Source: Volutella citrinella
Lineage: Eukaryota; Ascomycota; Sordariomycetes; Hypocreales; Nectriaceae
Direction: 5' to 3'
DNA: 64,000 nucleotides
Assembly: GCA_034401135.1 (NCBI GenBank)
Contig: JAWZSP010000008.1
Span: 1,302,001-1,366,000 of the forward strand
Notes under the pieces: generated by a model
Seen by the model: only the letters and a program-made list of their open reading frames with translations
Told to the model about the DNA's origin: nothing
Database searches by the model: none
Shown here: piece after piece, positions 1-11,158 of the stretch
Layout of the letters: every line of letters starts with the position of its first letter
Numbering within the stretch: position 1 is the first letter of the stretch
Made by a program: the position numbers and the translations under genes

Positions 1-1382
1 AAGCGGGCAAATGATGAGGACACCGTTTTTAAGTATTTACAAGTCCGGTGGCCTTCCGCACCTGTCTTATTGCGAAGCACAGGATCGGCGAGGTAAAGTC
101 AAGGAGGTGAACTCGTGGTAATACAGTCTGAAAGCGAACAGTCTTGACTCCTACAAGAACTATAGTGCGAATACTAGTATGGGTAAATTACGGAAATGGC
201 AGTCGCAGTTTTGGTCACGTTGCGCACACGAAATGGAGAAAGACCAATGGCTCGTGGTTTGTCATCAGCAGGGTCTCTCGATGGAATCCGTCGGCCGTTT
301 AAACACAGTCTTTTTAATAGAAGGGGGCTAGAGAAATATCTTATGAGGTCTTTCGGGGACCTAGTACCGGGCAGAGCTATATCTTTGCTGAGGCATGAGT
401 GCGAAGTAGCAGTGCATTCATCCCTATGGATGTGTACATGTATATTGGATGTAGGCTCCTCCTACCCATCATGAACGCCAATCAAGGAAGGATGTCTAAA
501 TCAAGTTGAATCGTGACTATATAATAGCGAGAACAACATCGACAGTCATAAATCTCCTAAATGCGTTTTGTCCTGGCATCGACGCCTTGAGGACCCAGTT
601 ACGCACATCGGGCTTGAGGCTGGGAGTCATGGCATCCAAGCTGTCAAGTGCAAATCTGGTTGAACTAATAGACTTGGTCTTGATAGTCTTTGTAACATTT
701 GGGATATACTTGTTAGCCCAGTGTTTGACAACGCATGAATGTCGATCTTGGGTCGACACGGACCTGAAACAGAAATCTCCAGCGTCGACGACCACGAGGT
801 GGCCCAACCATGTGCGTGGATTCCCCTCCTGAGATTGTATTTCACATGAATAGAAATACTCTACGCCAGGTCCAGAAAACAAAACCATTCAATATTGCTC
901 TCTCGCCCATACCACAGTTCCAGCCAGCTCCTCTGTGCAGCCGCTTGTTAGTCGGGCCGGCCTCGTGGTCGGCTGGGCCGCCATCAGCCGCCTGACCCCG
1001 CTCAACGGCGCCCGCACCGAGACCCTGGCTACGGAACCTGGCCTGGCACTGGCCCCGCGATCATCAAAGCTTCAACCTCAGCTCCGTCTCTCGTCTCCCG
1101 AAAAAAGCATCTGCCCACTCCAGCAACGCCGCTCTCGGCCCCCAGCCACGCCCATACACAGCGGCAACCGTACTGCTTCAACGTCCAGCTTCCGAAACCC
1201 TTACCACGTAACCTCTACCCGGCCCTCGTACGCGTCCGCGAGCTGCGTCCAGAACCGCGCCATCCATATTCCCTCGCCGTCCGTGGATCGACTGCTTGCC
1301 TCGAACGCATCTCCCCCGCGCGCGCGACGGTAGCATCTTCGGCTCGAGCACGCAAATACTGAGCCATAATACGCCGCCCGCC
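1..1382. other. Left-edge stretch without a supported gene
   Basis: Only short open frames occur here and none shows a recognisable domain. One minus-strand frame of about 120 codons (517-888) contains no motif I know. The last 400 bases become GC- and C-rich and are probably the promoter and leader of the plus-strand gene that starts at 1383. Confidence 0.5.
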
Positions 1383-2222
1383 ATGGCCCTCCCGAGCCAC
1401 ACGCCGCCGCTCCTTCTGACGAAGCGCCTCACGGCCTTCCTACACGCCAACCAAACCGCCCAGCTACCCACGCTGCTCATCACCACGCCTACCGGGAAGC
1501 TCCTCGCCCACGCGAGCGCCCAGCCCGTCGCCGTCCTGCGCACCCACGCTACCGTCGCGGCCTCCCTGCTCACTGTCCATGCTTCTGCTGCCTCCGCCGT
1601 CCCCTCGGCCCTGCCTGGCTCGCACACCCCGGAACGCATTGGCAGCTCGCCCATCGACGCCGATGACCACAGTGCCAATGACGAGGACCGCGAGGGGGAA
1701 GAAGACGACGACCTCGACGAGCCCTCGCCATTTAGCACACGCCCGAGCCCGCCCCGCGTCAAGCCTGCCTCCGTCACCGTCCAGCTTAGCAGCGGCACCA
1801 TCGTCATCCGCCGCCTCAAGTGCGGCCTTCTCTTCGTGTGCGTCGGGCCCGCCGACCCCAGCGCCTCCTCCGACTCGGCATCCAACGTCGCTGCCGCAGG
1901 TGGCCAGTCCGGCAACAACTCCAACAAGACGACGAGCATAGCCACGCCGCAACACCAGCCAGTACAGACGCACGACCACGGCGGCCTGCTCCACCGAGAC
2001 CACCTGGGTGCAGATCTGACCTCGTCGCACGCGGGCAGCCCTATAGGCGACGCAGAGAGCGCCATCAGCGTCGGCGGGCAGACGACAGCGAGCCTCGAGA
2101 CCACCACAGGATCGGGGGCCGCAGTCGTGGCCCTGCGACGGCACGCAGCCGATCTGGCTCGTTGGCTGGACGAGAAGCTCGGAACCCTAGCAGTCCCAGA
2201 GGAGGGTGTCGGCGTCGAGTAG
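1383..2222 (+). CDS. Roadblock/LC7 (LAMTOR/EGO-type)-like protein
   Basis: An intronless 279-residue protein. The N-terminus (residues about 8-55: TKRLTAFL, then TLLITTPTGKLLAHAS) has the helix-then-strand pattern of the Roadblock/LC7 fold, and a later strand pair (around residues 115-150, RLKCGLLFVCVGP) could complete it. An acidic, disordered insert (EDREGEEDDDLDEP) separates the two halves, and a C-terminal helix (ALRRHAADLARWLDEKL) ends the protein. Roadblock proteins serve in dynein light chains or in the lysosomal/vacuolar Ragulator/EGO scaffold for TORC1 signalling; which applies here is not visible. The ATG at 1383 sits in a good context (CCGCCATGG); an upstream in-frame ATG at 1296 would add 29 unconserved-looking residues. 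The family call is from fold pattern, not strong identity. Confidence 0.5.
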   Translation: MALPSHTPPLLLTKRLTAFLHANQTAQLPTLLITTPTGKLLAHASAQPVAVLRTHATVAASLLTVHASAASAVPSALPGSHTPERIGSSPIDADDHSANDEDREGEEDDDLDEPSPFSTRPSPPRVKPASVTVQLSSGTIVIRRLKCGLLFVCVGPADPSASSDSASNVAAAGGQSGNNSNKTTSIATPQHQPVQTHDHGGLLHRDHLGADLTSSHAGSPIGDAESAISVGGQTTASLETTTGSGAAVVALRRHAADLARWLDEKLGTLAVPEEGVGVE

Positions 2223-2860
2223 ACGCAGCAATACGAGTCTGAAGGCTCGTCGCAAGAAGACGAAGAGCACTGGCGCAGTAGCATCTGACACAGTGGTCGC
2301 ATATATACGGCGTTCGGAATGGGTGCTGATATTTCTTTACCTGGGAAATTGAATGATGAGCACAAACACTATAGTTATAATTACTCTGCGATAAACTGAA
2401 AGATCAATTCCACGAGACGCCTTGCACGTCTCTGTGTGCCGGCGTTTGGCGAGGGGCTTTTTAGGTAGATACCACAGATGATACATCGTCGATCCCTAAA
2501 GAATTGACTGTATGCACGCTTTCTGTTCTGTTTTATGAAAGAGGAGTTCCTTTCATCCCTTGCCTGCTATTTTGATTCCGAAGACATGAAGGGTATTACA
2601 ATAATCGTGTACGAAGTTATTGGGAGCAACCCTCTACCAAACCTGTGTCGCCCTTTTAAAAATGACAGTTCCTGATGAGTTGCAGCAAGCAGAAAACCGC
2701 TGTCAGCTGCAGTCTCTGAAAACGCCCATGGATGCATGAATAAACCGATGGTTGTGAATGCCTCGCTTCCCCGTCCCAAACACCAGCCCAAAGGAAAGAA
2801 ACAAAACGCCATGTCTCCAGTCACATCGCCTCAGTGGCCTAGGCCTAAAGACCCAAGATT
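2223..2860. other. Intergenic, convergent 3' regions
   Basis: This lies between the 3' ends of the Roadblock-like gene and the minus-strand low-complexity gene. It probably holds both 3' UTRs. No gene seen. Confidence 0.6.
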
Positions 2861-4914
2861 CTATTCGATGCTCATTCGCATAATTCCATCATGAGTGTCA
2901 ATCATGCCCTGGAAGCCAATCCTACCTTTGCCATTGACTCGCCCAGCGGCCGTACTGCCACCGGATACGTTGCCTGGCGTGCTGCCAGATTCGCTAGGCG
3001 CGCTACTGCCGGCCTTATCGCCGCCATTGCTTCCGGGTCGTGAGCCCCATGGCATGTCGGCACGCTGCAGTGGGCTCTGTGTGATCGGAGAGCCAGCGAC
3101 ACTCATACCAGGGCTCACAGCCCGGCGTTTGAAGCTGACTGGGTCAAAGTCGTCATCGCGGCGCCGTTTGCTATTAATGCGGCGAGTAATCTCTGCTGCG
3201 CTGGGCGGCTGTGGACCCGTGGGCTAAATACTTCGTTAAATACTGGTGCAGAGGCTATGGGCAGTTTGAAGCTTACTGGGAAACCAGATGGCCCACCGGT
3301 ACCAGGTGAATCCATGGATACATCCTCACTCATGCCGGATGACGAGCCACGTGGCAAAAAGCCTGATGGCGGAGGTGTCGTTCTTGCCCCTGCGGCACTC
3401 CCGGCCTCAGAGAAGGTGTCCCAGAACATTTTGCCCTTGGAATTCTTAATAGCGTGCTGCTTAAAGCTGCTAGACAATCCCACGGCAAGGTCGCGCATCA
3501 TGTCATCCTCGGGTGCATCATCGAGTGAATCTTGCTGTGTCATGTTAGGCGAGGATGGAGCTGTAGTGGAAGTCGTCTGGGTAGACTCGAGGGTGGGAAT
3601 CCTGGGTTCTAGGGTCAAGTCACTTTCGCGGACCTGCTTGACGACTTCGGCTTCGCGGCGAGACTCGGTGTCAGCGGGTGCACTCTCCTCGAGGAGAGCA
3701 GCTCTGATTCTTGCGAAGGTCTTGGTCTTGGGCTAAGGACGGCTGGTCAGTTTGTGGCTTCATACGAGGCAGAACGGACTTACAAGTAGGTTTCCTCGCC
3801 GGTTGACAACCCTCTTGATGACACCGCGCTGAGTCTCGCCATCAATGTCGCCCATACCCCGCGATGCGTCATCTCCGTCTGCTCCGGAAATGTGCAATTG
3901 GTTTGCCTGCCAACTGATGCTCTCCCGTCTAGCGCGGGCACTGTGGCTAGGCGGAGACTTAGATACAGAAGCAGCTGCAGCGCTGGTGAGCCCAAACCCA
4001 AGCCCACGCTTCTTCTTAGACTGCTTCCTAGGCCGTTGTCGCTGCTGGAAGCTCATGAGACTGCTCATTGCCGGGGATCCAAAAGGCCCAGCACCGCTGG
4101 GGCCCAGGATGGGAGCCACGCGAGAGATCTGGGGTGTAGTGACATAAGCTTCGTCCGTGTCTTCATCCATCAGGTCGTCGTCATCGGATGAGCTAGACGA
4201 GTCAGACACAATGGCATGGGTGCTGCCGAGGGAGCTGCTGATGTGCATCTTCTCCTGGTTGCCCATGACAGACCACAGGGATGATGATGTCTGCTCGGGT
4301 CCGGCATAGTAGCTCCGGCGAGGCGGAATATTCATGGCTCGGCCACCGGCGGTGGGGGATGAGTCCGGTGACGATTGCTCGGCGAGTGTGGAGTGGTGCA
4401 AGCTCGTAGCGGCACGTGAGAAGTCGAGGCCGCGCGAGCGACGAGGTAAGATATTGGTGGGCGAGGCGTAGATCTGTGAGTGGTCGAGTTTCGGAGACAG
4501 CGGCGCGGGTTTGACGTAGGGGTTGGAGGCACCAGGCGGAGGTGTAAACTGACGCGGAGGGATCTGCATCTGCATCTGGGCAGAGCTGGCGAAGCCTCGC
4601 GAGGCAAAGTCGGGGCGACGAGGCGTGACGGGCGCCGGTGGTAGTGGCTGAGGCTGTTGCTGATGTTGGGGTTGGTGATGTTGGCCAGCCCCAGGGATCA
4701 CACTGTCGTCCTTGGACGTGCGACGGGTCGCCTCGGCGATGAAAGGAGAGGGCGAGAGTTTGCTGGGCGTGCCTCCTCCATCGGACATGGACCGCGTCTT
4801 GGTCAAGGGCGACCGGCCATGGCGTCTACTTCGAGGCAGGACCTGAGAGTCGTCGCAGCCGGGGCTCTTGTCGTCGTCCATAACAGCCAGGTCGTCGTCG
4901 AAGGGGCGGTCCAT
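2861..4914 (-). CDS. Unknown low-complexity, probable nuclear fungal protein
   Basis: Three exons, 4914-3784, 3732-3277 and 3208-2861, give about 644 residues. Intron 1 (3783-3733, 51 nt, GTAAGT...TTAG) and intron 2 (3276-3209, 68 nt, GTAAGC...CACAG) are both phase 0. Intron 2 is needed to keep the reading frame. The protein is Ser/Pro/Gln-rich and mostly disordered, with short islands that look constrained: DFSRAATSLHHSTLAE, a Ser run followed by acidic DDDDLMDED, SKGKMFWDTFSEA, and near the C-terminus AEITRRINSKRRRDDDFDP, a likely bipartite nuclear signal. It ends GRIGFQGMIDTHDGIMRMSIE. No catalytic domain is visible, and the family is not one I can name. The true N-terminus may lie upstream: the same frame continues from 4915 to 4962 (RSSLLDFLDIA) and stops at a TAG that would serve as a splice acceptor. 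Confidence 0.75.
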
Positions 4915-5915
4915 TGCGATGTCGAGGAAGTCAAGGAGCGACGAGCGCCTGGGGATACTGGGCTATTCGAAGTGGTGTTCCCGACACTGGACATGGGATC
5001 GGTTGATTGGGCTGGGGCAGGCGGTCTGACCGCAGCATGGGATGGATCCCAAGGTGAACAGGACTGCTGTGCTGAAGGAACTGCAAGATGTGATTGCTAG
5101 GGTGCGGTTGTGTCGACAAAGCGCGAGGGAGAACAGGTCATGGTCTCACATTGGGTCTCCCTCGAGTCACCGCCAGCGCGAAGGTAAAAGTGAAAACGAG
5201 GCGATGCAGGGTGGTCGATGCAGGCAGGACAGGATGGGGTTTTGATTGCAGCTTCGCATGTCCCATCGCCTTATTATTAGTAGCATCCACGGCGCTGATC
5301 CAGGTACCTTTGGGGTGTGGAGGCGACCTTGAGAGCCCGGCGCGTACAGAAGCCAACCGTCTGAGCACGGAGCGTATGGCGCACGCACTTAAGGTTGGTG
5401 TCGGCCCCGCACTTGCAGCCGCGCAGCCTGCAATGGCTGAGAACTATCCACGAATGATGCGGACATGATGGCAGAGACTCTAGGCGCCGCAGCCAGGCTT
5501 TGCAAGGCGAATGGCGGCTCAATTGCCGGGTCCCCGAGTGTTTCAGTCGGCTTCTGGAAAGGTTGACAGAAGCTTAGCCGACTCGTGTCGTGCCTGGCAA
5601 AGTGAAACACCTGTGGGGTTTGATGCTGATGGGTGCCGGCGTAGCCACGAGGTTATCGAGTACTTGACGCAGTTACGCTTGCAGCATGCAGGTCCCCAAG
5701 GGCAAGCATCTAGCCCTCTGATTCTGGCTCTGCATGTTCTCGATGCAATTGCAGGTTCGGTGTAGTACGCCTTTGCGTTCACATCCACCCCACCGAAGCC
5801 CCCGCTTCCACTCATTCCCACTTAGGCGAAGCCTTGAGGAGTCATAGCCCATGTAGAAGGGTCTAAAGAGGCCAAAAGTCACATCGTCAACCTTTTACTT
5901 TCATCGATTGCCGCC
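4915..5915. other. Divergent intergenic region
   Basis: This lies between the minus-strand low-complexity gene and the plus-strand HD-domain gene. It likely holds both promoters and possibly an unplaced first exon of the minus-strand gene. No other gene seen. Confidence 0.5.
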
Positions 5916-6605
5916 ATGGACGATACCAAAGGAGATCCTCGCTTGATGGACGAGGTTCTCAATCTGATCCCCGACACCAAGGCCTGTTCCTCGGCTCTGC
6001 TTCTTGCACGCAAAGCCCTCCCGGATCCCATCTTCAATCACAGCGTCCGCGTCTTCCTGCTGTCTCAATGGGTCGCTGAAAAGGAAAACACTGGGTGGCT
6101 GACTGAGGAGCGCCGGCAGCACCTCTTCATCGCCGCCATCTGCCACGACCTTGGCGCAAGTGACCTCTACAACGGCGAACAGAGGTTCGAGGTTGAGGGT
6201 GCCGATGCCGCCAAGAGTCACTCCCTGTCATTCGGCATTCCCGAGTCAGACAGCCACGACATCTGGATCGCCATCGCCTTGCACACAAGTGTCGGCATCG
6301 GGGAGCGCGTCAGCGAGCTCTCCCGTCTAATCCGGCGCGGCGTCAGAAGTGACTTCTCCGCGGCTGCCCGCGAGGAGTCGGGAATTACCGAGTACTATGC
6401 TCACATCGAGAAGCTTCTCCCTCGATTGAATGTGGAAAAATCTCTTGCAGATGCCGTGGTGAAGCAAGCCGGAAAGCTTCCGCAACACCTTGATAGCAAG
6501 ACGTGGCCCGACACGAAGAAGCATCCGTCCGCCAGTTGGCCTGGCGTGCTTCTCCGGGCTCATGTCCAGAACCCGGACTTCGATGGTGTGAATCCAGCGT
6601 TTTAG
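5916..6605 (+). CDS. HD-domain protein, cyanamide hydratase-like
   Basis: An intronless 229-residue protein. Metal-binding HD-domain features are visible: a first His in NHSVRVFLLSQW (H42), the HD doublet in AAICHDLGAS (H77, D78) and a later His in IAIALHTSVGIGE (H123). Size and motif order match the fungal cyanamide hydratase/urea hydro-lyase-like (DDI2-type) HD hydrolases, which hydrate cyanamide to urea or act on small related nitriles. The substrate here is not determined by the sequence. The ATG at 5916 has a strong context (CCGCCATGG). No signal peptide or membrane segment is seen, so it is presumably cytosolic. Confidence 0.75.
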   Translation: MDDTKGDPRLMDEVLNLIPDTKACSSALLLARKALPDPIFNHSVRVFLLSQWVAEKENTGWLTEERRQHLFIAAICHDLGASDLYNGEQRFEVEGADAAKSHSLSFGIPESDSHDIWIAIALHTSVGIGERVSELSRLIRRGVRSDFSAAAREESGITEYYAHIEKLLPRLNVEKSLADAVVKQAGKLPQHLDSKTWPDTKKHPSASWPGVLLRAHVQNPDFDGVNPAF

Positions 6606-7150
6606 GGACATGGAAAATTGAGTATTACACCTTTGATTTGAGGACGCTGCAGTCTATATCCGTCACCCAGTCCATGGTCCCCGTTGTCAGGCGTTGTGAC
6701 CTTGATAGCCATGACCAGCTGCCTTAGCATGTGCAAGGCATGGCTGTGTTTCAACATCCGCACGGCAAAAGGTTGGTTTGGACAAACTAGAGGGATATTA
6801 AGCAGGTGTTGGTCAAAAGAAGGCCACGAGTGGCACGCATTCATATATAATAGGGCATGGCTAATTAACCTGCTCCATCATGGAAGTGCTCCAAATTAGT
6901 CCCATCTCGTCTTGTATGGTCGTTCTCGGCTGTTGCAAATCCGATGAGGCTGGCACATGCAAAGAGCTTGGTACCTTCAACTATGCACCCCAGATCCAGT
7001 GACAGCGTCTGCAAGGCACCGAATTACACATCAGACACTGCTTCTCTATAGGCCACGATCTCTTTGAGTTGCTTCTAGTAGCACAGAGCTTGTATCCAAT
7101 GCTATCATCAAGCCACAAGTGATGTAAGGAATCAAAGACCCTGCCTCAGC
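6606..7150. other. Intergenic, convergent
   Basis: A 545-base, fairly AT-rich stretch between the 3' ends of the HD-domain gene and the F-box-like pseudogene. Nothing gene-like seen. Confidence 0.6.
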
Positions 7151-8601
7151 TTAGTGGAGGAAGTCTTCGCTATTCCAGGGTTCATCTGGATCAATATAGC
7201 CAAATTCTCTCACAACTCTGATCAGCTCCCGCCGAGGCAACCGCACACCCTTCAGCCGTTCCTCCGCAGTTTCTGGTTCTGAATACGCGAATCCCCTTGC
7301 CTTCGCGCGCCGTAGACGCTCATGGACATACGGATTTAAGACTCTCTCGGCATCCCAGAAAACATACCCCGTCTGTCGTATGAGATCGGTGCCAGGGTCG
7401 ATATCAGTGAATTTTAGGTACACTTCATCGGAGCGATCTTTGAACAGAAAATAGCCCAAATTTGCGTGGGTCAGTTTGTTGTCATGTACATCCTCTGGCT
7501 GGATTGATGTTATCCCCGTGCTGGGGGCATAACTGAGGGCTTCTTCGAGAAAAGCACGGACTCCCATGTAGTTTTCCCGGACCAGTTCTGATTTTCTGGA
7601 CTCGCTGGCATGCAATAACTGAAACATAGACCCCAGACCAAGGGAAGCGTGATGGCTCGTTGAGTCAGGTAAATCAAGCCTACAGTCCTTTGAGAACATT
7701 TCCAGGCCGCAGATACCCATTCGAAGAGGGACGAGCCGATTGGAGATGTCAGGTTCGGCATTTTGGACTGACTCATCAACCTCATCATCTGATGAACTGT
7801 ACATGTAGTCTGGCGTTGGTAGACGGACCCCCGGGGCCGTGAGGACTGCTGCTACCACTTTATCCTCGAGATCACGAATAACCCTGCCTATCACCAAAAC
7901 GAAGAAATGGTGAATGCAAGTGATTTCCTCCACTTCCCAAGGTTCCAGTCGTTGTATAAAAAGATTGAACTGGTCTGCGGAAGAGAACACAGATTCCTTC
8001 GTAAAATCAGTACTAACTGGAAAGACTTTACAGTAGAGCTCAAAGCGGAGAAGTGCCCTTTGGACGCGGTGACGCTCAGAAGGTGAAAGGCCTGTGGTGG
8101 CATAGTCAGGTTCAGGCGACTTGAAATTGGGACAGTCTTTGCCTGCCAATTTGTCGGATGTGGGTGGTTGATCGTCCTCTAAGCAGGCTAAGCCTACTAG
8201 TTGTTGCATTGCGTGGTCAAAGTATGTATCGGCCAAGGAGCAGACCTGAGAGGAAACGCGACATAGCTTGACTAAGGCCGTCTTGCTAGTTGGAAACTCG
8301 AAGGTGTCGGGTGAAAAGTATTGGTTGAGAAAAGCCACCAGCATTTCTCTGTTGGCCGGTGACATGGAATCAGTCGCGACATCGGCAAAAGTCGTCGACG
8401 CGTGTAGAACCGCGAGTAGATGTGGTAGCACTTCGGCTGAACAAACGACTTGATGACGGAACTGAGAATGGCCTCTGGGAATTGAGAATAAGCCCGAAAA
8501 CAAATAGGAGAGGCTGAAATGAGGCGATGAAGATGTATGGGCGAGTCCACTGATTGTAGGACCATGGAGACGAGCTCGGGCGGGAGCGTCTCGAGTGACA
8601 T
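7151..8601 (-). pseudogene. F-box-like paralogue broken by a frameshift
   Basis: Reading begins at the ATG at 8601 with an F-box-like N-terminus (LPPELVSMVLQSVDSPIHLH) and continues to about 8435. There the frame is lost by one base. The other frame then continues without a stop to 7151 (AEVLPHLLAVLHAS...). The neighbouring paralogue at 8882-10267 aligns across the break (its VLPETLPRLLALLH corresponds to QP/AEVLPHLLAVLH), so there is no room for an intron. A single missing base near 8432-8436 (GCCGAAG) explains it. The joined product would be about 483 residues. Shared C-terminal signatures with the paralogue are GYVFWD and ERLKGVRL. Translated as it stands, only about 100 residues are made. 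It is either a recent pseudogene or a base-call error. F-box proteins normally recruit substrates to SCF ubiquitin ligases. Confidence 0.7.
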
Positions 8602-8881
8602 GGCGGAGTTGTTAATAAGGACGAGGGGGCTTCCGATTCGGCCACGATGATGGAAGTGGGAAGATTTGGTGGTCGCAGCCTGCAGGGGAACATTTTGGAT
8701 GGCCAACAATGACACGGCCAGGCATCGCTTTATGGTGGGAGACTTATTGAGCGATTGACAGAAAACATGAAACAACTGCCATATATTCAGGCATACGTAG
8801 GCATGCTGTCCCTGGCCGTCGGTCTGAGATACAGTAGGTGACGCTATAGTTGTGGGTACGCGGTTGCGGGTGAGGCGTCCA

Positions 8882-10267
8882 TCACTTGACCCTAGCAGCT
8901 AACCCAAACTCGCCCCGGAGTTGATCGATCTGCGCCGGCGTCAACCGCACCCCTTTTAACCGGGCTTCGGCGCTCTGCCCTAGCGTTTGGTCAAAACGCA
9001 TCAACACTTCCTGCCAGCACATGTCCTTTGCCCGCTGGAGTTTTGCGTCAAAGTCGGGGCGCTGGATTCTTGGGTGGTCCCAAAACACGTACCCGATCTC
9101 TCTAACGGGACAGTGCCTCAGTTTTTGGTATTCTACTGGCAACTTCTTTCGCCCCGGGACTCGGAACAGGAAGTATCCTGAGTTTGGCAGTGAAGGGTTG
9201 TCGCTCCAACTGCCATTTGGCAGGCTTTCTAGTACAGGTGGGGCGGGATTCTGGGGGTTGAAGGTCCTCTCACCGGTGAAATGGAACTGATTTGACCTAC
9301 CGGGTTTATGATGTCGAACGGTAGAGATCACTTGGTCTTGACCTCCTGCTGCAAGCGTGTAGACAAAGTCGAAGCCCGAGAATACCATCTTGTTCAGGTA
9401 TTCTGGGTAGTCGCCTCTCACTTTTGAAGAAAAAATATGGAAGTCGCCAAAGTCCAGCTCCATCAATTCGTCGGATCCCCGAATGTCTGGTAACTCGGAG
9501 CCTGTCCCAGATGCTGGCGGGAGGGTTCGCGATGCAGCGAGGACGGCATCAATGAACCGACTTTCGAGCCAATGTAGGCGATCTTCGACGAGGCTGGAGT
9601 AGAACTGATGGATGCAGAGCATCTCCTCCAACTCGAAATAGGATACTCTCCTCAGAAAGACGCATTGTCCTGGGTACCAAGTATTCTGGTTCTTCGGCGT
9701 GAACTTGGTGTAGGTTTCAAGGTGGAGAAACGCCCTCTCGATACGAGTCCTCTCAGAATATGATAGGCTGTCACCTGGATTTTTGCAGCTAGTTACTTGT
9801 TCATGCGGCGACCCGTCCACGATGCCAAGATGCTGATAGCGGCGAGTGGATCTCTCCGTCGGCGGTAAAGCAATGGCGCGCATGACGTGTGCGAAGTAAG
9901 CATCACGGAAGTACGACAGGCGTGTGGAAATACGGCACAATGCGACAATGTCTTGTTTCTCCGTGGGTAAGGGGAACGGATATCCCTCACCTTCCTCGTC
10001 AAAGTACTCGTCGAGGAAGTCGTAGAGGGCCTGGCATGGCGGGATTCCGGCCTCAGCTGGGAGCGAATTCAGATGAAGAAGCGCCAACAAGCGAGGCAGA
10101 GTCTCGGGCAAGACAGATCTCACCACAGTCTTAAGTAGAATCTGCTCCGGGGACCGAGAGTATATGTGAAGAAAGCAAGGGGACGCAGAGATCAGGCGGT
10201 ATAAGTCTTGAGGCGACTCTACTTGGTGCAAGATGAGGGACAACAGTTCTGGTGGTAACCTACCCAT
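8882..10267 (-). CDS. F-box-like protein, intact copy of tandem pair
   Basis: An intronless 461-residue protein starting at the ATG at 10267 (MGRLPPELLSLILHQVESPQ). The first 45 residues are an F-box-like helix set (LPPEL...LYRLISASPCF), which in this fungal family would bind Skp1. The remainder is a family-specific region with no repeats or catalytic motif I can name. It contains a central Cys/His-poor helical stretch and a C-terminal GYVFWDHPRIQRPDFDAKLQRA block followed by EARLKGVRLTPAQIDQL. An in-frame upstream ATG exists but the extension looks non-coding. It sits head-to-tail with the frameshifted copy at 7151-8601, about 280 bases apart, which indicates a tandem duplication. The substrate is unknown. 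Confidence 0.75.
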   Translation of the reverse strand: MGRLPPELLSLILHQVESPQDLYRLISASPCFLHIYSRSPEQILLKTVVRSVLPETLPRLLALLHLNSLPAEAGIPPCQALYDFLDEYFDEEGEGYPFPLPTEKQDIVALCRISTRLSYFRDAYFAHVMRAIALPPTERSTRRYQHLGIVDGSPHEQVTSCKNPGDSLSYSERTRIERAFLHLETYTKFTPKNQNTWYPGQCVFLRRVSYFELEEMLCIHQFYSSLVEDRLHWLESRFIDAVLAASRTLPPASGTGSELPDIRGSDELMELDFGDFHIFSSKVRGDYPEYLNKMVFSGFDFVYTLAAGGQDQVISTVRHHKPGRSNQFHFTGERTFNPQNPAPPVLESLPNGSWSDNPSLPNSGYFLFRVPGRKKLPVEYQKLRHCPVREIGYVFWDHPRIQRPDFDAKLQRAKDMCWQEVLMRFDQTLGQSAEARLKGVRLTPAQIDQLRGEFGLAARVK

Positions 10268-11158
10268 GGCAGCCGGGAATAAAAGGCTGGTGGTCTTGCT
10301 GCTAAATTTTGGTTGAAATATTTCGAAAGATTTTAAGCTGGATTGGCCAGTCGTCTTAATAGAACCCGACAATTCATCCTGGCTCACCAACATGAGATGA
10401 GTCGACGCTGCGCAGGGATGTCCAGGCACCTGTCCATCAGCCGTTCAGCCCTATTAGCAGTTGCCTACAGGCCCGTCACCTCACATCCGTCCGACAGGGA
10501 GTTCGGGCAGGTGACTGGTGCTGCACCGCAACCGGGACACCATGAGACAGAATTTCCATTCACTGTGTCTAGTTTTGCAGTGGCCTTTGCATTGTAACAT
10601 TTCCCGCTGGGCTCTTGCGCTGGAGCGAGACTTGCCTTAGCTACCCCGCATTAGCTTCCATGAAGTACCACTCGCTCAGTGTCGACATATGTGTGCCGAA
10701 GTTGTCATAGGCACGATATCCTCATCGTTCCAATAAGTCGCACGTGCCTTTATAGCTCAAAATTTCGATAGATCTCTCTAAATAATGAACATATTGCTGG
10801 CAGCTCGATCCCGACCGTGGCGCATTGCTTGGTGACGTCAGTTGGGCCTCATCCTCGCTATAGGATACCAAGTGGGCAGGTGGGGTTGTTGATTCAACGA
10901 CAGCAGCGCAAATGAGGGGCTCGCTAATCAGCCAGACTCGCATCCAGAGCATCTGCGTTTTCAATCCCTCACCTCCCTCCCCGACCGTCAATGACCGCTG
11001 CGAGGGCCGCCGAGCGTCTCCGAGCCATCCAGAACTCTCTTGCCGCCCCGAGAGCAATTGTATCGCAGCTGTTCCAAGGTGCGTTGGCCCTGTCAAGCCC
11101 GGAAACTCGGAGAGCCGCCGCTGATGGACGACGGTGTGATGTAGCAAGACCAATCAGT
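10268..11158. other. Divergent intergenic region with GLO1 leader
   Basis: This is shared upstream DNA of the F-box-like gene and the glyoxalase gene. From 10991 it carries an open in-frame extension of the glyoxalase coding sequence (see that entry). A CACGTG hexamer lies at 10741-10746. No separate gene seen. Confidence 0.5.

Noticed and set aside
1178..2365. 395-codon minus-strand frame opposite the Roadblock-like gene
   Set aside because: Ser/Arg/Trp-rich composition of a shadow frame, no domain, and the plus strand has the better start context.
3115..3240. Apparent frameshift in the low-complexity gene
   Set aside because: A phase-0 GTAAGC...CACAG intron of 68 nt (3209-3276) joins the two frames cleanly, so it is a normal intron.
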